Positions 1 through 8,090 of a stretch of 64,000 nt of DNA are shown piece by piece; the stretch's first letter is position 1, and every line of letters begins with the position of its first letter. The translations under genes were made by a program, and so were the position numbers. The stretch is from Pseudomonas viridiflava. Its GTDB lineage: Bacteria; Pseudomonadota; Gammaproteobacteria; Pseudomonadales; Pseudomonadaceae. The stretch covers positions 1 through 64,000 of the forward strand of contig NZ_UTKY01000001.1 of NCBI RefSeq assembly GCF_900583165.1, written 5' to 3'. The notes below the pieces were generated by a model. That model made no database searches. It saw only the letters and a list, made by a program, of their open reading frames with translations, and was not told the origin of the DNA.

Positions 1-71
1 GGAAGAGCGCGATGAATCAATTTGCGATCCTGTACGGAGATCGATTTACCAGGCCGACCTGGTAAAACCAA

Positions 72-91
72 GGCCTGCCTGACGGCAGGCC
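72..91. terminator. Perfect 8-bp hairpin, possible terminator
   Basis: GGCCTGCC and GGCAGGCC form a perfect stem around a TGAC loop. Read on the minus strand it is followed by TTGGTTTT, so it could end transcription of the minus-strand membrane protein gene that stops at 159. The T-run is interrupted, so this is a moderate call. Bases 1-71 hold no gene I can assign; a gene end may be cut by the left edge. Confidence 0.45.
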
Positions 92-126
92 ATTACCGGC
101 CCGCACACAAAAAATCTGACACTCTC

Positions 127-148
127 GAGGGGGCTTGCCCCCGATAGC
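127..148. repeat. Single REP element
   Basis: GGGGGCTTGCCCCCGATAGC is the conserved core of the REP palindrome found about ten times in this window. Here only one copy is present, just downstream of the minus-strand gene stopping at 159. Its own core can form a GGGGGC/GCCCCC hairpin. Confidence 0.75.
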
Positions 149-158
149 AATCTCAGCC

Positions 159-1388
159 TCAACCAAAGAACCAGTAGCACACCGCAATCGCCGCCACCAC
201 ACCCGCAAACTCCGCCAGCAACGCACACCCCACGGCGTGCCTGGCCCGCTGAATCCCTACCGACCCAAAGTACACCGCCAACACATAAAAGGTGGTTTCC
301 GTACTGCCCTGGATCGTCGCCGCCACCAGCGCCGGGAAGCTATCCACACCTTGGGTTTGCATGGTCTCGATCAACATCGCCCGCGCAGCGCTGCCGGAGA
401 ACGGCTTAACCATTGCGGTGGGCAACGCATCGACAAACCGCGTGTCCATGCCGGTCCAGGCGACCAAATGGCGAATGCCTTCAAGGCCGAATTCCAGCGC
501 GCCCGAGGCCCGCAGCACCCCAACGGCACACAGCATCGCCACTAGATATGGCAGCAGGTTCTTGGCAACATCGAAGCCTTCTTTGGCACCTTCGACAAAG
601 GCTTCGTACACCTTCACCTTGCGCAGCGCACCGATCACCAGAAACAGCATGATCAGGCCAAACAACGTCAGGTTGCCGAGGATCGAAGACAAGCCCGCCA
701 GTGCCGTGGCCGACAAGGTCGCCAGCAGCGCCATGAAGCCACCCAGCACCAACGCACCCGGAATCAGATACGCCAGCACCACCGGGTCCCACAGCCGCAG
801 GCGTTGCATGATCGCCACCGATAGCAGGCCCACTAATGTCGACGCACTGGTGGCCAGCAGGATCGGCAGGAACACCAGCGTCGGGTCGGCGGCGCCTTGC
901 TGGGCGCGGTACATAAAGATCGTGACCGGCAACAGTGTCAACGAGGACGCGTTGAGCACCAGGAACAGAATCTGCGCATTACTGGCGGTGTTGGGGATAG
1001 GGTTGAGTTCCTGCAGCGCCTTCATCGCCTTCAGGCCGATGGGCGTGGCCGCGTTGTCCAAGCCCAGGCCATTGGCGGCGAAATTGAGGGTGATCAAGCC
1101 GATAGCGGGGTGGCCGGCGGGCACTTCCGGCATCAGGCGCCGGAACAGTGGGCCGAGGGCCTTGGCCAGCCAATCGACGATGCCGGCTTTTTCGGCAATC
1201 CGCAAAAAGCCCAGCCATAAGGTCAGGGTGCCAAACAGCAGCACCATCACTTCCACCGAGAGTTTGGCCATGGCGAAAATACTTTCGACCATCGCCGCGA
1301 AAATCCCGGCGTTACCGCCGATCAGCCATTGCGCCAGTGCTGACACCATTGCCACAACAAAGAAGCCAAGCCACAGGCCATTGAGCAT
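159..1388 (-). CDS. Nucleoside recognition (Gate) domain membrane protein, SpmA/SpmB-like
   Basis: A 409-residue polytopic membrane protein that resembles a fusion of the spore maturation proteins SpmA and SpmB, each carrying a 'nucleoside recognition' Gate domain. The first half ends near residue 200 and the second begins with a conserved KVYEAFVEGAKEGFDVA segment, typical of the SpmB side. Non-sporulating proteobacteria carry this fusion; its substrate is not established. I chose the ATG giving MLNGLWLGFF because GGGGGA lies 8 bases upstream; a longer reading frame to 1472 has no better start and would run through a terminator hairpin. It lies downstream of gltP on the same strand, separated by that terminator. 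Confidence 0.8.
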   Translation of the reverse strand: MLNGLWLGFFVVAMVSALAQWLIGGNAGIFAAMVESIFAMAKLSVEVMVLLFGTLTLWLGFLRIAEKAGIVDWLAKALGPLFRRLMPEVPAGHPAIGLITLNFAANGLGLDNAATPIGLKAMKALQELNPIPNTASNAQILFLVLNASSLTLLPVTIFMYRAQQGAADPTLVFLPILLATSASTLVGLLSVAIMQRLRLWDPVVLAYLIPGALVLGGFMALLATLSATALAGLSSILGNLTLFGLIMLFLVIGALRKVKVYEAFVEGAKEGFDVAKNLLPYLVAMLCAVGVLRASGALEFGLEGIRHLVAWTGMDTRFVDALPTAMVKPFSGSAARAMLIETMQTQGVDSFPALVAATIQGSTETTFYVLAVYFGSVGIQRARHAVGCALLAEFAGVVAAIAVCYWFFG

Positions 1389-1439
1389 CAGTTGAATCCC
1401 CCGAATGATGGGGCGAATGATAGCGGGGCTGGCAGAAAC

Positions 1440-1468
1440 GACAAACCCCGGATTTCCCGGGGTTTGTC
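1440..1468 (-). terminator. Terminator of gltP
   Basis: A perfect 12-bp inverted repeat (GACAAACCCCGG / CCGGGGTTTGTC) with a 5-base loop lies 18 bases beyond the gltP stop. On the minus strand it is followed by GTTTCTG. It separates gltP from the next minus-strand gene. Confidence 0.75.
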
Positions 1469-1485
1469 TCAACGCAGTCGAGCTA

Positions 1486-2817
1486 TCAGCCGCGAGTCGC
1501 TTGCGCAGTCGGCGCCGCTTCTTTGCTGCGCCAGTGCGGCAGGGAGTTCCAGTAGCGCTCGCCCTTGGCGTCGTCGTACATGCCTTCCCAACGGGCGATA
1601 ACCAGCACGGCCAATGCGTTGCCGATCACGTTCAGGGCGGTGCGCGCCATGTCCATGATGCGGTCGACACCGGCGATGAACGCCAGCCCTTCCAGCGGGA
1701 TACCTACGCTGCCCAAGGTGGCCAGCAGCACCACGAAGGACACACCCGGCACGCCAGCGATGCCTTTGGAGGTGACCATCAGGGTCAACACCAGCATCAG
1801 CTGCTGGCCAACCGACAAGTCGATGCCGTACAGCTGGGCGATAAAGATCGCGGCGATACTTTGATAGAGGGTCGAACCGTCGAGGTTGAACGAGTAGCCG
1901 GTCGGTACCACAAAGCTGCAAATCGCTTTCGGCGCACCGTAGGCTTCCATCTTCTCGATCACACGCGGCAGCACGGTTTCGGAGCTGGCGGTGGAGTAAG
2001 CCAGTACCAGTTCATCCTTGAAGATGCGCATCAACTTGATCACCGAGAAGCCAAACAGGCGAGCGATCAGGCCCAGTACGACAAAGGCGAAGAACAGAAT
2101 GGCGACGTAAACCAGAATCACCAGCTTGGCCAGCGGCAGCAAGGAGGCAAAGCCGAAGTTGGCCACGGTCACCGCGATCAGTGCGAATACGCCGATTGGG
2201 GCGTACTTCATGATCATGTGGGTGACTTTAAACATGCTCTCGGACACGCCCTGGAACATGTTCACCAGCGGCTCGCGCAGCTCAGGCTTTAGGCTCGACA
2301 GGCCCAGGCCGAACAGCACCGAGAAGAAGATGATCGGCAGCATTTCGCCACGGGCAACAGCAGCGAAGATGTTCGAAGGGATCAAGTTGAGGATGGTTTG
2401 GATAAACGCATGCTCATGCTGCACTTCGGCGGCGGTGGCGGTGTACTTGGAGATATCGACGGTACCCAGGGTACTCATGTCGATGCCGGCGCCAGGGTGG
2501 AACACGTTGGCCAGCACCAGGCCGACCACGATGGCGATGGTGGTAACCACTTCGAAGTAAAGGATGGTTTTGACACCGATACGCCCGAGCTTCTTCGCAT
2601 CACCGACACCGGCGATGCCGACGATCAGCGAGGAGATCACAATCGGGATCACGATCATCTTGATCAGGCGAATAAAGATATCGCCCGCTGGCTGCAACAC
2701 ATTGCTGATCCACCAGGCCTTTTCAGCACTGAAATGGTTGAGCACTGCACCGATTGCGATCCCCAACACCAAACCGATGAGGATCTGCCAGGCGAGGCTT
2801 AGCTTTGCCTTCTTCAT
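1486..2817 (-). CDS. gltP: Dicarboxylate/amino acid:cation symporter (DAACS), GltP type
   Basis: A 443-residue inner-membrane symporter that takes up glutamate/aspartate or C4-dicarboxylates with protons or sodium. Family marks visible in the sequence are the hairpin serine-rich stretch AYSTASSETVLP (about residues 273-284), the NLDGSTLYQ motif (about 312-320) and the ASKG/TSKG-I-A-G-V-P-G segment near residue 350. Eight transmembrane helices are expected. Length matches the family. The ATG at 2817 has GGGTAATGA upstream. Substrate preference between glutamate and C4-dicarboxylates cannot be read from the sequence; gltP rests mainly on Pseudomonas gene order next to the algB cluster. Confidence 0.85.
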   Translation of the reverse strand: MKKAKLSLAWQILIGLVLGIAIGAVLNHFSAEKAWWISNVLQPAGDIFIRLIKMIVIPIVISSLIVGIAGVGDAKKLGRIGVKTILYFEVVTTIAIVVGLVLANVFHPGAGIDMSTLGTVDISKYTATAAEVQHEHAFIQTILNLIPSNIFAAVARGEMLPIIFFSVLFGLGLSSLKPELREPLVNMFQGVSESMFKVTHMIMKYAPIGVFALIAVTVANFGFASLLPLAKLVILVYVAILFFAFVVLGLIARLFGFSVIKLMRIFKDELVLAYSTASSETVLPRVIEKMEAYGAPKAICSFVVPTGYSFNLDGSTLYQSIAAIFIAQLYGIDLSVGQQLMLVLTLMVTSKGIAGVPGVSFVVLLATLGSVGIPLEGLAFIAGVDRIMDMARTALNVIGNALAVLVIARWEGMYDDAKGERYWNSLPHWRSKEAAPTAQATRG

Positions 2818-3003
2818 GTCATTACCCTTACTTCAAGTGAACTTAAGGCAAATGCGCCAGCCGCAACGCTCGAGAGCGAAAAAGTGTGTGCATCTGCCTC
2901 CATGAAAGGTCACCGCAGCGTGGCCGAAATGGCTTACTGGCAGGCGAAAAAAGGCGCAACTATTCCGATGCAAGGGAGCGGCGTCTAATGCCGTAAACGC
3001 CTA

Positions 3004-3031
3004 CCCTATGCCGAATCGGCATGGGCTTTTT
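3004..3031 (+). terminator. Terminator-like hairpin, no upstream gene known
   Basis: CCC-T-ATGCC / GGCAT-GGG pairs around a GAATC loop and is followed by CTTTTT. It has the form of a rho-independent terminator on the plus strand, but no annotated plus-strand gene precedes it. It may end a small transcript starting somewhere in 2830-2900. Confidence 0.5.
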
Positions 3032-3038
3032 CCATAAT

Positions 3039-3058
3039 AACTGTCCGAACGGTCAGTT
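3039..3058. promoter_or_regulatory. Palindrome AACTGnCCGnnCGGnCAGTT, TetR-operator-like
   Basis: The 20 bases AACTGTCCGAACGGTCAGTT form a near-perfect dyad. The form CnGnCCGnnCGGnCnG is common among operators of TetR-family repressors. It lies about 220 bases upstream of gltP, and no TetR gene or plus-strand target is visible nearby. Confidence 0.4.
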
Positions 3059-3569
3059 CAAATGCGACATATTGTCCGGCAAATATGCCGTGAACCTGCC
3101 AAACCCGGCTCGCTCAGAGAATCAGGACGTCTTAGGAGCGCCGGCAGAAATGCCTGAGAATTCAGTGGGTACGCGTCAGAAATGTCCTATAGCGCAGGCA
3201 AAATTTTATCGATAGATGGTCACGCCGACACACCATGAAATGGTTGGGCTTGAGCAAAAAAGAAATGTGCGGCTATAGGCGTTATGAAGTGACGGTATGA
3301 AGAGACGATATGTAGGAGGGCAAAGATTGTCATAAGCCCGCCGCAAGTTCAGCAAGCCATGAGCTTGTGAACCTGCGTCGCAGCTTTTCGCCTGACCCGG
3401 CCCTTACGCAGGCACTCCCTGTGCCCGTAGGTCACGCCGATCCCATTTGATCAGAGCAACCCGGCCCCTTGGTCATGCCCCGCCCTTGGCGAGCGGGACA
3501 AACAGAAAGAAGCGAGGGGCTTCTCTCTATGGACGCAGGCATCGTTGATGGCAAAGCATCAGACGAAAC

Positions 3570-4037
3570 CTAATACCAATTCGGATCTTTCTTTAACTGC
3601 TCCATCAGGAGCTTTTGCATGCCCTCATCCGGCTTACCGATAAACCGGTAATCGGCGTGCCGCGTCGGGGACTTGTCTGCAGGCAAACCGGCAGGGACTT
3701 CCACCAACATGGCGTAGGCATCCTCCTTGTCGAGGCTGAAGGCGACGATCAAGCGCTTGTTCAGGCAGGTTTCTGCGGTTTCGCAGAGCGGCCCGACCAA
3801 GTACTTATCACCATCTTCTTCCACGGCGTTCATTTGCTCGGCCGTACCGGACAGGTTCATCACCCATTCCGGCAGTCGCTCTTCTTTCTTCACCACGCCT
3901 TGCCAAGTCTCGCGGTATTGCGGGTCCGCGCTTAGCAATTGGTTAGCCCGGGATTGGCCGTCATTGGCGGCCATCACCAAACCGCTGCCGCCCAAGAGCA
4001 GGGCGGCAGCCATGGCTTTAAAGGTCAAAGAGGTCAT
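3570..4037 (-). CDS. ivy: Ivy-family lysozyme inhibitor
   Basis: A 155-residue exported protein with a signal peptide (MTSLTFKAMAAALLLGGSGLVMA, cleavage after residue 23). The mature part matches the inhibitor of vertebrate lysozyme family: a W-x-G-V-V-K segment, and the CETAETCLNKR segment, a C-x(5)-C loop that in Ivy is disulfide-bonded and inserts into the lysozyme active site, followed by LIVAFSLDKEDAYAMLVE. It would protect peptidoglycan in the periplasm. The ATG at 4037 was chosen because it starts the signal peptide; the longer frame upstream overlaps the DUF1328 gene. Only two bases separate it from that gene, so the two are probably cotranscribed. Confidence 0.8.
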   Translation of the reverse strand: MTSLTFKAMAAALLLGGSGLVMAANDGQSRANQLLSADPQYRETWQGVVKKEERLPEWVMNLSGTAEQMNAVEEDGDKYLVGPLCETAETCLNKRLIVAFSLDKEDAYAMLVEVPAGLPADKSPTRHADYRFIGKPDEGMQKLLMEQLKKDPNWY

Positions 4038-4039
4038 AT

Positions 4040-4204
4040 TCAGCCTCGGCCGCGACGACCAAAGAAGAACGAAGCAATGAACATCACCAGGAAGACAACA
4101 AACAGGATCTTGGCGATCCCCGTGGCGGTGCCCGCGATACCACCGAAGCCCAGGACTGCAGCCACAATGGCGATGATCAGAAATGTGATTGCCCAACTCA
4201 ACAT
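4040..4204 (-). CDS. DUF1328 (UPF0391) small membrane protein
   Basis: A 54-residue hydrophobic peptide, [20 protein letters not shown] at the start and a C-terminal FFFGRRGRG, matching DUF1328 family members, which have one or two membrane helices and no assigned function. AAGGAGAA sits 6 bases before the ATG, a strong ribosome-binding site. It ends two bases before the lysozyme-inhibitor start, so both probably come from one promoter in 4205-4282. Confidence 0.85.
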   Translation of the reverse strand: MLSWAITFLIIAIVAAVLGFGGIAGTATGIAKILFVVFLVMFIASFFFGRRGRG

Positions 4205-4282
4205 GGTGATTCTCCTTACGCTTCTTTAGAGGTAACAGCGGTAGTGCCGACGGGCGCTTAACACAAGCGACCGCTTTATTGC

Positions 4283-4567
4283 CTAGAACACCCAGCGCTC
4301 TTGAGTTGGCAGCTCGCCCAGGGTTGAATCCTGGTCGGCGACTCGCAATTGCAGAGCTGTTGAATCAGCAGACACACTGCCAATAGAACTGAAATGGGTC
4401 TGAACCGTGGCTGGTCGATCGAATTGCGGGGTTTGGGGCTGACTCTGCTGCCAATGCTGCAGCTGCTGGCCGCCAATCAGCGTGACCATCAGGGCCAGGC
4501 TGGCAAGCAGACCTTGCTGCAAGCGCAGTGGCGATACACGCAGTTGGCTGAGGCTTTGGCGAGTCAT
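4283..4567 (-). CDS. Small hypothetical membrane protein
   Basis: A 94-residue protein with one hydrophobic segment at residues 20-38 (GLLASLALMVTLIGGQQ) after a short basic N-terminus, then a Gln/Ser/Thr-rich tail. The N-in, C-out topology suggests a periplasmic tail. I do not recognise a domain. The ATG at 4567 has GGGAGAA 7 bases upstream; an in-frame ATG at 4585 is possible. It is read away from algB. The upstream A+T-rich stretch (4625-4680) is a likely promoter region. Confidence 0.6.
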   Translation of the reverse strand: MTRQSLSQLRVSPLRLQQGLLASLALMVTLIGGQQLQHWQQSQPQTPQFDRPATVQTHFSSIGSVSADSTALQLRVADQDSTLGELPTQERWVF

Positions 4568-4945
4568 GCTGCTGTTCTCCCGCATTCTGATTATTCGTTG
4601 GGAGAGATATTGCAGAGCGCATGCCAGCTTTTTTACATTTTAAAAACCTTTAAAATCAATGAGTTATATATTTGAAGCTAACCAATCTCCCAGCATCCTG
4701 CACGATGCCCTCCCAGGGGCCGTGCGAAATGCACGATGGCCAGCGGTCGGATCAACGGATCGAACAGGATTGAGGTGCTGCCGAAGTGGCAAGACGGCAT
4801 GAAAACGCCATCAACTCCGGGCGTTGTAGGAAGGTTTGCAGATACCTGCACGACGTAGCCTTTTATCGATCAGAATAAACCATGCAACTTGCCCGATTAT
4901 TCCGGGACTAAACACCATCATTCATAGTTAAGGAGCGCGGGACAG
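4568..4945. other. Divergent intergenic region upstream of algB
   Basis: About 380 bases between the small minus-strand gene and algB. The left part (4625-4680) is very A+T-rich. The stretch 4700-4860 carries three copies of TGCACGA(T/C) and the pair GTGCGAAATGCAC, of unknown meaning. AAGGAGCG at 4930-4937 is the algB ribosome-binding site. I see no open frame of note. Confidence 0.6.
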
Positions 4946-6292
4946 ATGGAATCAGCCAAGGAACTTCAAGGCCGCATTCTTTTAGTGGATGACGAATCCG
5001 CGATCCTCCGCACGTTCCGTTATTGCCTCGAAGACGAAGGCTATACCGTTGCCACCGCCAACAGTGCCGCACAGGCCGATGCCTTGATGCAGCGCCAAGT
5101 CTTCGACCTGTGCTTCCTCGACCTGCGCTTGGGTGAAGACAATGGCCTGGACGTGCTGGCCCAAATGCGTATCCAGGCGCCATGGATGCGCGTGGTGATT
5201 GTCACCGCTCATTCGGCTGTCGACACCGCCGTGGATGCGATCCAAGCGGGCGCAGCTGATTACCTGGTTAAACCGTGCAGCCCCGACCAATTGCGCCTGG
5301 CCACCGCCAAACAATTGGAAGTACGCCAACTTTCGGCACGCCTTGAAGCCTTGGAAGGCGCCGTACGCCAACCGAAAGACGGCCTCGACTCCCACAGCCC
5401 CGCCATGATGGTGGTGCTGGAAACCGCCCGCCAAGTCGCGGGTACTGACGCCAACATCCTGATCCTCGGCGAATCCGGTACCGGTAAGGGCGAATTGGCC
5501 CGTGCCATCCATGGTTGGAGCAAACGCGCGAAGAAGTCCTGCGTGACCATCAACTGCCCGTCGTTGACGGCAGAGCTGATGGAAAGCGAATTGTTCGGCC
5601 ACAGCCGTGGCGCCTTCACCGGCGCCAGCGAAAGTACATTGGGTCGGGTTAACCAGGCAGATGGCGGGACGCTGTTTCTTGATGAAATCGGCGACTTTCC
5701 CCTCACATTGCAACCCAAGTTACTGCGATTTATTCAGGACAAGGAATACGAGCGCGTGGGCGACCCGGTCACCCGCCGCGCCGATGTGCGCATCCTTGCA
5801 GCGACCAACCTGAATTTGGAAGACATGGTGCGCGACGGTCGTTTCCGCGAAGACCTGCTCTATCGCCTCAACGTCATCACCTTGCACTTGCCGCCTTTGC
5901 GTGAACGCAGTGAAGACATCCTGACCTTGGCCGACCGCTTCCTGGCGCGCTTCGTGAAGGAGTACGCACGACCGGCACGCGGCTTCAGCGATGAAGCACG
6001 TGAAGCACTGCTCAACTATCGCTGGCCCGGCAATATTCGCGAGCTGCGCAACGTGGTGGAGCGGGCAAGCATCATCTGCCCCCAGGAAAAGGTCGAAATC
6101 ACTCACTTGGGTATGGCTGACCAGCCGACCAACAATGCACCGCGTATCGGCGCGGCGCTGAGTCTGGACGAGCTGGAGAAGGCCCATATCGGCGCGGTGC
6201 TGGCAACCGCCGATACCCTGGACCAGGCGGCACGCACCCTCGGCATTGACGCGTCGACCCTGTACCGCAAACGCAAACAGTACAACCTGTGA
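4946..6292 (+). CDS. algB: Alginate response regulator AlgB (NtrC family)
   Basis: A 448-residue sigma-54-type activator. The receiver domain (about 1-125) has the DD pair at 15-16, phospho-acceptor Asp59 (FLDLRLG) and Lys109. The AAA+ domain has Walker A GESGTGKG at 175-182, the sigma-54 contact loop GAFTGA at 222-227 and Walker B GGTLFLDEIGD near 240-250. A Fis-type helix-turn-helix ends the protein. In Pseudomonas AlgB activates algD and alginate synthesis and responds to KinB. kinB follows after 10 bases, so the two form an operon. Known P. aeruginosa AlgB is 449 residues, essentially the same length. Confidence 0.95.
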   Translation: MESAKELQGRILLVDDESAILRTFRYCLEDEGYTVATANSAAQADALMQRQVFDLCFLDLRLGEDNGLDVLAQMRIQAPWMRVVIVTAHSAVDTAVDAIQAGAADYLVKPCSPDQLRLATAKQLEVRQLSARLEALEGAVRQPKDGLDSHSPAMMVVLETARQVAGTDANILILGESGTGKGELARAIHGWSKRAKKSCVTINCPSLTAELMESELFGHSRGAFTGASESTLGRVNQADGGTLFLDEIGDFPLTLQPKLLRFIQDKEYERVGDPVTRRADVRILAATNLNLEDMVRDGRFREDLLYRLNVITLHLPPLRERSEDILTLADRFLARFVKEYARPARGFSDEAREALLNYRWPGNIRELRNVVERASIICPQEKVEITHLGMADQPTNNAPRIGAALSLDELEKAHIGAVLATADTLDQAARTLGIDASTLYRKRKQYNL

Positions 6293-6302
6293 GCTGCACC
6301 TT

Positions 6303-8090
6303 ATGAAGTTAGCGATGAAGCTGCGTACTCGACTATTTCTGAGTATCTCAGCGCTGATCACCGTCGCCCTGCTGGGATTGATTCTGGGCCTGGTGAGCGT
6401 CATGCAAATGGCTAAGACCCAGGAGGCGCTGATTCGTAGCAACTTCATCACCCTGGATCTGGGGCTCAAGCTGCGCCAGAGCCTGGGGGACCAATTGATC
6501 ATGATGCTGGAAGAGCGCCCGGACCCGCAGGCCCTTGAGGCGTCGAAGCAACACTATTTCGACCTGCTGGACCAAGGCATCGCTCATGAATTGAAAGACG
6601 GTAATGGGACAGGGTTCAGCCAGGCCCGGGGGTATTACCAAGACTTGCTGGAGGCATTTGATGAATCACAGCAACTGTCTCCCCCTGCGGACAGCAAGGA
6701 TAAGCTCACCGAAACCTTCAATAGGTTGCGTAATGGCCTTATTGCCGAACACAAGCTGGCCTTGGCAAATATCAGCAACAGTGAACACAAATCCCGCGAG
6801 CGGGCCCTGCTCATTGCCGGCTTGTTGGGGCTGGTAGGCCTGGCGGTGTTGATCATTGGGTTTGTCACGGCGCACGGTATCGCTCGACGCTTCGGCGGCC
6901 CTATCGAGGCGCTGGCCAAGGCGGCGGACAAGATCGGGCAGGGCGATTTTGAAGTCACCCTGCCGATTTCTTCGGCGGCCGAAATGAACCAACTGACCCG
7001 TCGCTTCGGCATCATGGCCGAAGCTCTGCGCCAACATCAGGCGACCAATATCGATGAACTGCTGGCCGGCCAACAGCGCCTGCAAGCCGTGCTCGACAGC
7101 ATCGACGATGGCCTGTTGATGATCGACCGCCAAGGCCGCCTGGAGCATCTCAACCCTGTGGCACAACGCCAACTGGGCTGGGACGAAGAACGCCTCGGCC
7201 AAGGCTTGGGCGAGGCACTGGTGCGCCCCGAGCTGGATGAACAACTGCAACTGGTGTTGCGGGGCGGCAATCTCGAGCGAGCCCCGGAGGATCTGGAGGT
7301 GGAGGTCGAAGGTGAACTGCGCTTGCTGACTTACAGCCTGACGCCCGTGAGCCATACCCAGGGGCATATCCTCGGCGCCGTGATGGTGCTGCATGACGTC
7401 ACCGAGCAACGCGCGTTCGAACGGGTGCGCAGCGAGTTTGTACTGCGTGCTTCCCATGAACTGCGTACGCCGGTGACCGGCATGCATATGGCGTTCGGCC
7501 TGTTCCGCGAGCGTGCAAAATTCCCCGCAGAGTCCCGTGAAGCAGACCTGCTGGATACCGTGAATGAAGAAATGCAACGCCTGATGCAGCTGATCAACGA
7601 CTTGCTTAACTTCTCGCGCTACCAAAACGGCCTGCAGAAACTCACCCTCGGCCCCTGCGATATCACGGATTTACTTGAGCATGCCCGGGCGCGCTTTGCC
7701 GAACCGGCAAAAGCGCAAAACATCGAGCTTCTGGTGGAAGCCCAGCCCGACCTGCCACGCCTGTATGCCGACCAGGCGCAGCTGGAGCGGGTACTCGACA
7801 ATTTGCTGGGCAATGCGCTGCGCCATACCGCAGACGGCGGCCTGATTCACCTGCAGGCACGTCGCCATGGTGAGCGGGTGATTATCAGTGTCGAAGACAA
7901 CGGCGAAGGCATCGCCTATGGACAGCAGGGGCGCATCTTCGAGCCCTTCGTGCAGGTAGGTCGCAAAAAAGGTGGCGCCGGCCTTGGGCTGGCGCTGTGC
8001 AAAGAGATCGTGCAGTTGCACGGCGGCCGCATGGGCGTGTATTCGCGGCCGGGGCAGGGCACTCAGTTCTATATGGCGTTGCCGCTTTAA
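6303..8090 (+). CDS. kinB: Alginate sensor histidine kinase KinB
   Basis: A 595-residue inner-membrane sensor kinase. Membrane helices lie at about residues 10-33 and 168-190 and flank a periplasmic sensor region; HAMP follows at about 190-245, a PAS domain at about 255-365 and the HisKA box with SHELRTP, whose histidine is residue 385, the position known for P. aeruginosa KinB. The ATPase domain shows NLLGNALRH, DNGEGI and GAGLGLAL. KinB phosphorylates AlgB and restrains alginate production. The ATG at 6303 starts MKLAMKLRTRLF directly before the first helix. Confidence 0.95.
   Translation: MKLAMKLRTRLFLSISALITVALLGLILGLVSVMQMAKTQEALIRSNFITLDLGLKLRQSLGDQLIMMLEERPDPQALEASKQHYFDLLDQGIAHELKDGNGTGFSQARGYYQDLLEAFDESQQLSPPADSKDKLTETFNRLRNGLIAEHKLALANISNSEHKSRERALLIAGLLGLVGLAVLIIGFVTAHGIARRFGGPIEALAKAADKIGQGDFEVTLPISSAAEMNQLTRRFGIMAEALRQHQATNIDELLAGQQRLQAVLDSIDDGLLMIDRQGRLEHLNPVAQRQLGWDEERLGQGLGEALVRPELDEQLQLVLRGGNLERAPEDLEVEVEGELRLLTYSLTPVSHTQGHILGAVMVLHDVTEQRAFERVRSEFVLRASHELRTPVTGMHMAFGLFRERAKFPAESREADLLDTVNEEMQRLMQLINDLLNFSRYQNGLQKLTLGPCDITDLLEHARARFAEPAKAQNIELLVEAQPDLPRLYADQAQLERVLDNLLGNALRHTADGGLIHLQARRHGERVIISVEDNGEGIAYGQQGRIFEPFVQVGRKKGGAGLGLALCKEIVQLHGGRMGVYSRPGQGTQFYMALPL

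Larger units (their letters stand above)
2818..3569. other. 752-base gap without a recognised gene
   Basis: The gap contains the minus-strand gltP promoter region, a 28-codon open frame at 2902-2988 on the plus strand, a plus-strand terminator-like hairpin at 3004-3031, a palindrome like a TetR-family operator at 3039-3058, and a G+C-rich structured block at about 3310-3530. A 64-codon frame at 3021-3215 has no ribosome-binding site or recognisable domain and I do not call it. Confidence 0.7.

Noticed and set aside
3021..3215. 64-codon plus-strand open frame in the gltP-ivy gap
   Set aside because: No ribosome-binding site, no recognisable domain, and it spans a terminator tail and an operator-like palindrome.
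3310..3420. Resemblance of minus-strand GCTGCGACG...GTTCAC...GCGGCGG to the 3' half of 6S RNA
   Set aside because: Only short matches; the central-bubble motifs of 6S RNA are not visible and 6S normally lies next to zapA, not here.
4700..4860. Three TGCACGA copies upstream of algB considered as an operator array
   Set aside because: Spacing is irregular and the short word could recur by chance; no known regulator motif matches.
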